Below, one piece after another: positions 6,468-9,821 of a DNA stretch of 9,821 bases. Each line of letters starts with the position of its first letter. Position 1 is the stretch's first letter. The stretch comes from Savagea sp. GTDB lineage: Bacteria; Bacillota; Bacilli; Bacillales_A; Planococcaceae. Where the stretch lies: positions 1 through 9,821 of the forward strand of contig JASLJC010000119.1 in NCBI GenBank assembly GCA_030152585.1, in the 5' to 3' direction. Made by a program: the position numbers and the translations under genes. The notes under the pieces are model-generated. The model did no database searches. It was not told the DNA's origin and was given only the letters and a program-made list of their open reading frames with translations.

Positions 6468-7556
6468 TTATTTTTCTTTTTCTTCTTCTGTAGGCAGAAG
6501 GTCGACTTGTTCTTCTGCCACGATTTCTTTTTCTTCTTCTATTGGTTCTGCTTTTACACCATCTAATTCGTATTCTAAACGAATTTTAGCAGTTACTTCT
6601 TCAAATATATGTTCATTTTCACGTAAGTATTGTTTCGCATTTTCACGACCTTGACCGAGTCGCTCTCCTTCGTAAGAGTACCATGAACCACTTTTATCAA
6701 TAATATCTAGTTCAGATGCCATATCGAGTACTTCACCTTCACGTGAAATTCCTTCACCGTACATAATATCAACTTCTGCTGTTTTAAACGGTGGCGCTAC
6801 TTTATTTTTTACTACGCGAATACGCGTCTTATTTCCGACCATTTCATTACCTTGCTTAATCGTTTCACCACGACGTACTTCTAAACGAACAGAAGAATAG
6901 AATTTCAATGCACGTCCTCCTGGTGTCACTTCAGGGTTACCGAACATAACGCCGACTTTTTCACGAATTTGGTTAATGAAAACTGCGACAGCACCTGTTT
7001 TATTAATAGCTCCTGATAGTTTACGTAAAGCTTGAGACATTAAACGCGCTTGAAGACCGACGTGAGAATCTCCCATTTCCCCTTCAATTTCGGCACGTGG
7101 AACGAGTGCTGCAACAGAGTCAACGACGACCATATCAACCGCGCCACTTCGTACGAGCGCTTCTGTAATTTCAAGTGCTTGCTCTCCAGTATCAGGCTGA
7201 GAAAGTACGAGATTTTCGATATCGACTCCTAATTTTTTAGCATAAACGGGATCTAATGCGTGCTCTGCGTCGATAAACGCCGCTTGACCTCCTGCTTTTT
7301 GAACTTCTGCGATAGCATGTAACGCAACAGTCGTTTTACCTGAACTTTCTGGACCATAAATTTCAACGACACGTCCGCGGGGGTAACCACCTATACCTAA
7401 TGCAACGTCTAATGCGACAGATCCAGATGAAATCGTCTCAATTCGACGATCACCTCGATCACCCATCTTCATGACGGCACCTTTTCCCATTTTCTTTTCA
7501 ATTTGCTTTAACGCCATATCAAGCGCTTTTTGCTTTTGATTTTTATCTACTTTCAC
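6468..7556 (-). CDS. recA: Recombinase RecA
   Basis: RecA forms filaments on single-stranded DNA, carries out strand exchange in homologous recombination and triggers LexA self-cleavage in the SOS response. The 362 residues show the N-terminal helix (KALDMALKQIEKKMGKGAVM), Walker A GPESSGKT (68-75), Walker B VVVDS near 143-147, loop L1 (about 156-167, EGEMGDSHVG), loop L2 (about 195-212, NQIREKVGVMFGNPEVTPGG), and the C-terminal lobe ending in a very acidic tail from about 336 (19 of the last 27 residues or so are Glu, Asp or small polar). The start is GTG at 7556 with AAGGAGG seven bases upstream. It appears to be a single-gene transcript: a LexA site and promoter precede it and a terminator follows. 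No key residue is missing. Confidence 0.98.
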   Translation of the reverse strand: MKVDKNQKQKALDMALKQIEKKMGKGAVMKMGDRGDRRIETISSGSVALDVALGIGGYPRGRVVEIYGPESSGKTTVALHAIAEVQKAGGQAAFIDAEHALDPVYAKKLGVDIENLVLSQPDTGEQALEITEALVRSGAVDMVVVDSVAALVPRAEIEGEMGDSHVGLQARLMSQALRKLSGAINKTGAVAVFINQIREKVGVMFGNPEVTPGGRALKFYSSVRLEVRRGETIKQGNEMVGNKTRIRVVKNKVAPPFKTAEVDIMYGEGISREGEVLDMASELDIIDKSGSWYSYEGERLGQGRENAKQYLRENEHIFEEVTAKIRLEYELDGVKAEPIEEEKEIVAEEQVDLLPTEEEKEK

Positions 7557-7567
7557 ATTTTTTCCTC
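7553..7567 (-). promoter_or_regulatory. recA ribosome site with overlapping ATG-TGA
   Basis: AAGGAGG, six A residues and TGTG set the GTG start (7556-7554) seven bases from the ribosome site. The same bases also spell ATG (7558-7556) immediately followed by TGA (7555-7553) in another frame, a one-codon start-stop. The conserved RecA N-terminus is only in the GTG frame. Confidence 0.7.
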
Positions 7568-7590
7568 CTTGCCGATTGCTAACTTCTTAT

Positions 7591-7619
7591 ACTATACCTC
7601 TTTTATTTCAAAGGCACAA
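7591..7619 (-). promoter_or_regulatory. Probable recA promoter
   Basis: TTGTGC (7614-7619), 17 bases, TATAGT (7591-7596). The -10 box matches well and the -35 box is weak (TTG only), which is common for regulated promoters. Transcription would begin near 7584, leaving a short leader of about 27 bases. The LexA-type site lies eight bases upstream of the -35 hexamer. Confidence 0.55.
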
Positions 7620-7627
7620 CAAATATG

Positions 7628-7641
7628 CGAACATTTATTCG
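7628..7641. promoter_or_regulatory. LexA operator (SOS box) of recA
   Basis: On the plus strand the site reads CGAAC, ATTT, ATTCG; the minus strand reads CGAATAAATGTTCG. This fits the Gram-positive LexA consensus CGAAC-N4-GTTCG with a single T/A substitution in one half. Its position 72 bases ahead of the recA start supports SOS control, as established for recA in B. subtilis. Confidence 0.85.
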
Positions 7642-7645
7642 GTTT

Positions 7646-7671
7646 TTGAAATATAACGATTTATATTTCAA
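7646..7671. repeat. Perfect 11-bp hairpin spanning the cinA stop codon
   Basis: TTGAAATATAA (7646-7656) and TTATATTTCAA (7661-7671) are exact reverse complements around CGAT. The cinA stop codon and its last codons (Glu-Ile) form one arm. On the cinA strand it is followed by AAAAACC rather than T residues, so it is not a typical terminator. It ends four bases from the LexA site. Confidence 0.75.
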
Positions 7672-8911
7672 TTTCGTCTCGTTCTATCGCTTGAATTAAA
7701 TAATATAAAGCAAATTGCACTGTTCGTTGACGATTCGTATTTCGACGGTTCGACAATTGTAACCGATATGTTTTCGTCTTCGTTTCAGATGCAAGCGCAA
7801 TCCAGACCGTCCCTGCTGCTTGCCCATCATGCATATCCGGTCCTGCTACACCGCTTAATCCAACGCCAAGTGTCGTATTGAATTTTCTCCTCACTCGTTG
7901 TGCTAGTGCTATGACACACGCTTCGCTCACGACACCGACTTCTTCTAACCATTGTTGATCGATTTGAAGCTGATTCGCTTTCGTCTCGACATCGTATACG
8001 ACGACACTTCCTTTTAGTACTTGGCTTGCGCCTGCTTCGTTAGCGATTGTTGATGTAAATAAACCTGCTGTTAAGCTTTCCGCTGCACTGATGGTCATCT
8101 GACGCTCTTTTAATATTTCAAGAGCTTTAGAAGCTAAAGTTTCATCGTCTATTCCAAAAATATAATCGCCTAAAATTGCACGTATTTCATCTTCGACAGG
8201 TTGAATCAATTGATAAGCTTCTTCTTCCGAAGGTGCTTTCGCAGTCAAACGTAATTGAACGACTTTCGGACTTGCTAAAGGAGCAACTGTCGGATTCGTT
8301 TGACGATCTAATATATGCTCAATCCGCGTTTCAATTTCGGCTTCTCCGATACCGTATAAATTTAACGTTTTCGAAACAATTCGATCACGTTTTGTGTCAA
8401 CACCAAGTAAATAAGGAATTGCCTCATTAACAAACATCGGTTGCATTTCATGTGGGGGACCAGGTAATAACATATACGTATGACTTTCCGTTTGTACTGC
8501 CATTCCTGGTGCCATACCTTCTACATTTTTTAAGACATCGCTTTGTTGTAAAACGAGTGCTTGCTTTTTATTGTTATCAGTCATCGGCTTCCCACGACGT
8601 GCAAAAAATTGTTCTATCGATTGTAACGCTTCATAATTTGTCTCGAGTGGTCGATTTAAATGTGTAGCAATTGTTTCTTTCGTCATATCATCTTTTGTTG
8701 GCCCTAGCCCACCTGTAAAAATAATAAGGTTTGCGCGGCTTTCTGCTTGATGAATAACATTTTCTAGACGAGTGCGATTATCTCCAACAACGGTATGATA
8801 ATGGACATCGATTCCAACTTCTGCAAGCCTTTTAGATATAAATTGAGCGTTCGTATTTACAATTTGGCCAAGTAGTAACTCCGATCCTACCCCGATAATT
8901 TCTGCTTTCAT
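7661..8911 (-). CDS. cinA: CinA-type protein (MoaB-like domain plus nicotinamide-nucleotide amidase domain)
   Basis: A 416-residue protein, the same length as B. subtilis CinA. The N-terminal half is a molybdopterin-binding-like (COG1058) domain with VGSELLLGQIVNTNA, TGGLGPTKDD (66-75) and LLPGPPHEM (148-156). The C-terminal half is the PncC-type NMN deamidase domain with AAESLTAGL (276-284), a GSVVVYDVETK segment (301-311) and GLSGVAGPD (351-359). The family is tied to pyridine-nucleotide salvage (COG1058 ADP-ribose pyrophosphatase activity plus NMN to NaMN) and, in several Gram-positives, is expressed with recA and induced in competence. ATG at 8911 has AGGAAGG nine bases upstream; two nearby ATGs are out of frame or off-family. 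It follows pgsA by 20 bp. Which of the two activities is active here is inference from motifs. Confidence 0.95.
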   Translation of the reverse strand: MKAEIIGVGSELLLGQIVNTNAQFISKRLAEVGIDVHYHTVVGDNRTRLENVIHQAESRANLIIFTGGLGPTKDDMTKETIATHLNRPLETNYEALQSIEQFFARRGKPMTDNNKKQALVLQQSDVLKNVEGMAPGMAVQTESHTYMLLPGPPHEMQPMFVNEAIPYLLGVDTKRDRIVSKTLNLYGIGEAEIETRIEHILDRQTNPTVAPLASPKVVQLRLTAKAPSEEEAYQLIQPVEDEIRAILGDYIFGIDDETLASKALEILKERQMTISAAESLTAGLFTSTIANEAGASQVLKGSVVVYDVETKANQLQIDQQWLEEVGVVSEACVIALAQRVRRKFNTTLGVGLSGVAGPDMHDGQAAGTVWIALASETKTKTYRLQLSNRRNTNRQRTVQFALYYLIQAIERDEIEI

Positions 8912-8931
8912 TTCATCATACCTTCCTATTT

Positions 8932-9510
8932 TTACATCGACTTCGTTAAAGCATGGCGGTTTTTATAAAAGTAATCGATTCCAGATAAAACGGTGAAAAA
9001 GAGCGCAACGTATAACATAATCGTTCCAAACGGGATATGAAGTAACTCGAAGTATGCATTATGGAACAATAATACGATAATCGCTACAAGTTGTGTCACA
9101 GTTTTAATTTTTCCCATTGAGCTCGCTGCTACGACTTCTCCTTCTCCAACGAGTACGAGACGAAGACCTGTTACAGCAAATTCACGACTTAAAATAAAAA
9201 TCACGACCCAAGCAGGTGCGAGTCCCATTTCAACGAGTAAAATAAAAGCAGCTGCTACGAGTAGTTTATCTGCTAATGGATCTAAAAATTTCCCCATATT
9301 CGTTACTAAGTTATGTTTTCGCGCTAAATAACCGTCTAACCAGTCTGTCATTGACGCTATAACAAATAAAATCGCTCCTACAAATGTTTCGATACTCATC
9401 GTAATGCCACCGAATGATAATGTACCCCATCCAAAGTCAGCAATCATAAATACGATGAAAATTGGTATTAATAAAACACGTGATAATGTTATTTTATTCG
9501 GTAAATTCAT
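8932..9510 (-). CDS. pgsA: CDP-diacylglycerol--glycerol-3-phosphate 3-phosphatidyltransferase
   Basis: PgsA transfers phosphatidyl from CDP-diacylglycerol to glycerol-3-phosphate, the first committed step to phosphatidylglycerol in the cytoplasmic membrane. The CDP-alcohol phosphotransferase signature is complete: Asp56, Asp59, Gly60, Ala63, Arg64, Gly73, Asp77 and Asp81 (DWLDGYLAR ... GKFLDPLADK). Several hydrophobic stretches (about 10-25, 42-54, 83-95, 100-118, 136-150, 163-180) agree with a polytopic membrane protein. I chose ATG at 9510 (192 residues; B. subtilis 193) because GGAG is seven bases upstream and the protein then begins MNLPNKITLSR like the family. The adjacent ATG at 9513 is only four bases from GGAG, and the far upstream start at 9546 would lie in the terminator. 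pgsA is essential in most Firmicutes. Confidence 0.96.
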   Translation of the reverse strand: MNLPNKITLSRVLLIPIFIVFMIADFGWGTLSFGGITMSIETFVGAILFVIASMTDWLDGYLARKHNLVTNMGKFLDPLADKLLVAAAFILLVEMGLAPAWVVIFILSREFAVTGLRLVLVGEGEVVAASSMGKIKTVTQLVAIIVLLFHNAYFELLHIPFGTIMLYVALFFTVLSGIDYFYKNRHALTKSM

Positions 9511-9537
9511 CATTTTTCTCCTTTTATTCGTCTTGGC

Positions 9538-9613
9538 AAAAAACACGAGTTAGCAAATGGAAAGAGTTCGTCAAACGGTTTCGTTTTTCGCCTTCTCTAG
9601 TCGCTAACTCGTG
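9538..9613 (-). terminator. Terminator or attenuator between the rodZ-like gene and pgsA
   Basis: CACGAGTTAGC (9544-9554) pairs perfectly with GCTAACTCGTG (9603-9613), and six T residues follow on the minus strand (9543-9538). The 48-base loop is unusually long and itself contains a small hairpin (AAACG, AAAC, CGTTT). Only 28 bases separate the T-run from the pgsA start, too few for a full promoter downstream. Confidence 0.8.
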
Positions 9614-9625
9614 GCTTTCGATCCA

Positions 9626-9821
9626 TTATTCTTCTTCGACTTGTTCTGGTGATGGTTCATGTTCAATAATAATATTTTGTGTGACGACATCTGTTGGGAA
9701 TGTAAATGGTTCCCCGTTAATCAAAATCTCTGTCGCTTCCGAACGACCTACTCGAATTCGAGCACGTTCTTTCCCAGTCATATCTACTTCGACTTCATCA
9801 CCATTTGTTAATACACGCGCA
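9626..9821 (-). CDS. RodZ/YmfM-like protein, C-terminal end (runs off the right edge)
   Basis: Sixty-four residues and a TAA stop are in the window, continuing upstream beyond it. The sequence resembles the extracellular C-terminal domain (DUF4115) of RodZ/YmfM proteins: a beta-rich stretch with MTGKERARIRVGRSEATEI, ILINGEPFTFP and DVVTQNIIIEHE, ending in a short acidic tail SPEQVEEE. RodZ is a cytoskeletal membrane protein that connects MreB to the cell wall machinery; ymfM lies directly upstream of pgsA in B. subtilis, which supports the identification. The helix-turn-helix and membrane segments that define the family are outside the window, so the assignment rests on the C-terminus and the neighbourhood. 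Confidence 0.75.
   Translation of the reverse strand, partial: ARVLTNGDEVEVDMTGKERARIRVGRSEATEILINGEPFTFPTDVVTQNIIIEHEPSPEQVEEE

Noticed and set aside
9511..9546. Longer PgsA start at 9546
   Set aside because: It would begin within the terminator stem and code for a Lys/Arg-rich segment absent from the family; GGAG lies seven bases ahead of the ATG at 9510.
1..9821. Mobile elements, CRISPR arrays, tRNA or rRNA genes, horizontally acquired island
   Set aside because: No transposase, repeat-spacer pattern, cloverleaf or shift in base composition noticed; the gene order is conserved chromosomal.

Overview
The window is a stretch of chromosomal housekeeping DNA from a low-GC Gram-positive bacterium of the order Bacillales. 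Every supported gene is on the minus strand. In transcription order (right to left) they are: the 3' end of a rodZ/ymfM-type gene, pgsA, cinA, recA, rny, ymdB, miaB, ricA (ymcA) and the first 440 codons of mutS. This is the conserved Bacillus recA-mutS neighbourhood, and all nine products are recognisable from motifs. Three Bacillus subtilis sporulation or metabolic genes, and one more, are missing from their usual places: spoVS and tdh-kbl between ymdB and miaB, cotE between ricA and mutS, and pbpX between recA and rny. That pattern suggests a lineage that does not form spores (for example Exiguobacterium-like or Planococcaceae-like). The protein sequences look closer to Bacillus than to Staphylococcus. 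I cannot name the genus from sequence alone.

Right block (9821-6394): the rodZ-like gene ends at 9626 and is followed by a hairpin plus T-run (9538-9613). The pgsA start lies only 28 bases after that T-run, so expression from upstream would have to read through. pgsA and cinA are 20 bp apart. cinA ends inside a perfect 11-bp hairpin. A LexA-type operator, a promoter and the recA gene follow, and recA closes with its own terminator at 6394-6435. Here pgsA makes phosphatidylglycerol-phosphate, and cinA and recA are linked as in other Bacilli.

Middle (6393-4392): a 400-bp stretch without a convincing gene contains a strong promoter (TTGACA, 17 bp, TACAAT) for rny. The longest rny reading frame starts inside that promoter, so it cannot be the real start. 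The well-placed Shine-Dalgarno sequence points to an ATT start codon giving a 519-residue RNase Y. rny ends in a strong symmetrical terminator.

Left block (4391-1): after a 270-bp gap, ymdB, miaB and ricA form a tight operon (20-bp gap, then an 11-bp overlap) ending in a terminator. mutS then starts from a possible promoter of its own. RNase Y, YmdB and RicA all bear on RNA turnover and developmental control in B. subtilis, and MiaB modifies tRNA.

I found no mobile element, CRISPR array, tRNA or rRNA gene, and no new gene system. The most interesting signals concern translation starts: a probable ATT start for rny, GTG starts for recA, miaB and ymdB, and an ATG-TGA pair overlapping the recA start. 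Others are the cysteine-free short RicA and the hairpins around cinA-recA and rodZ-pgsA.
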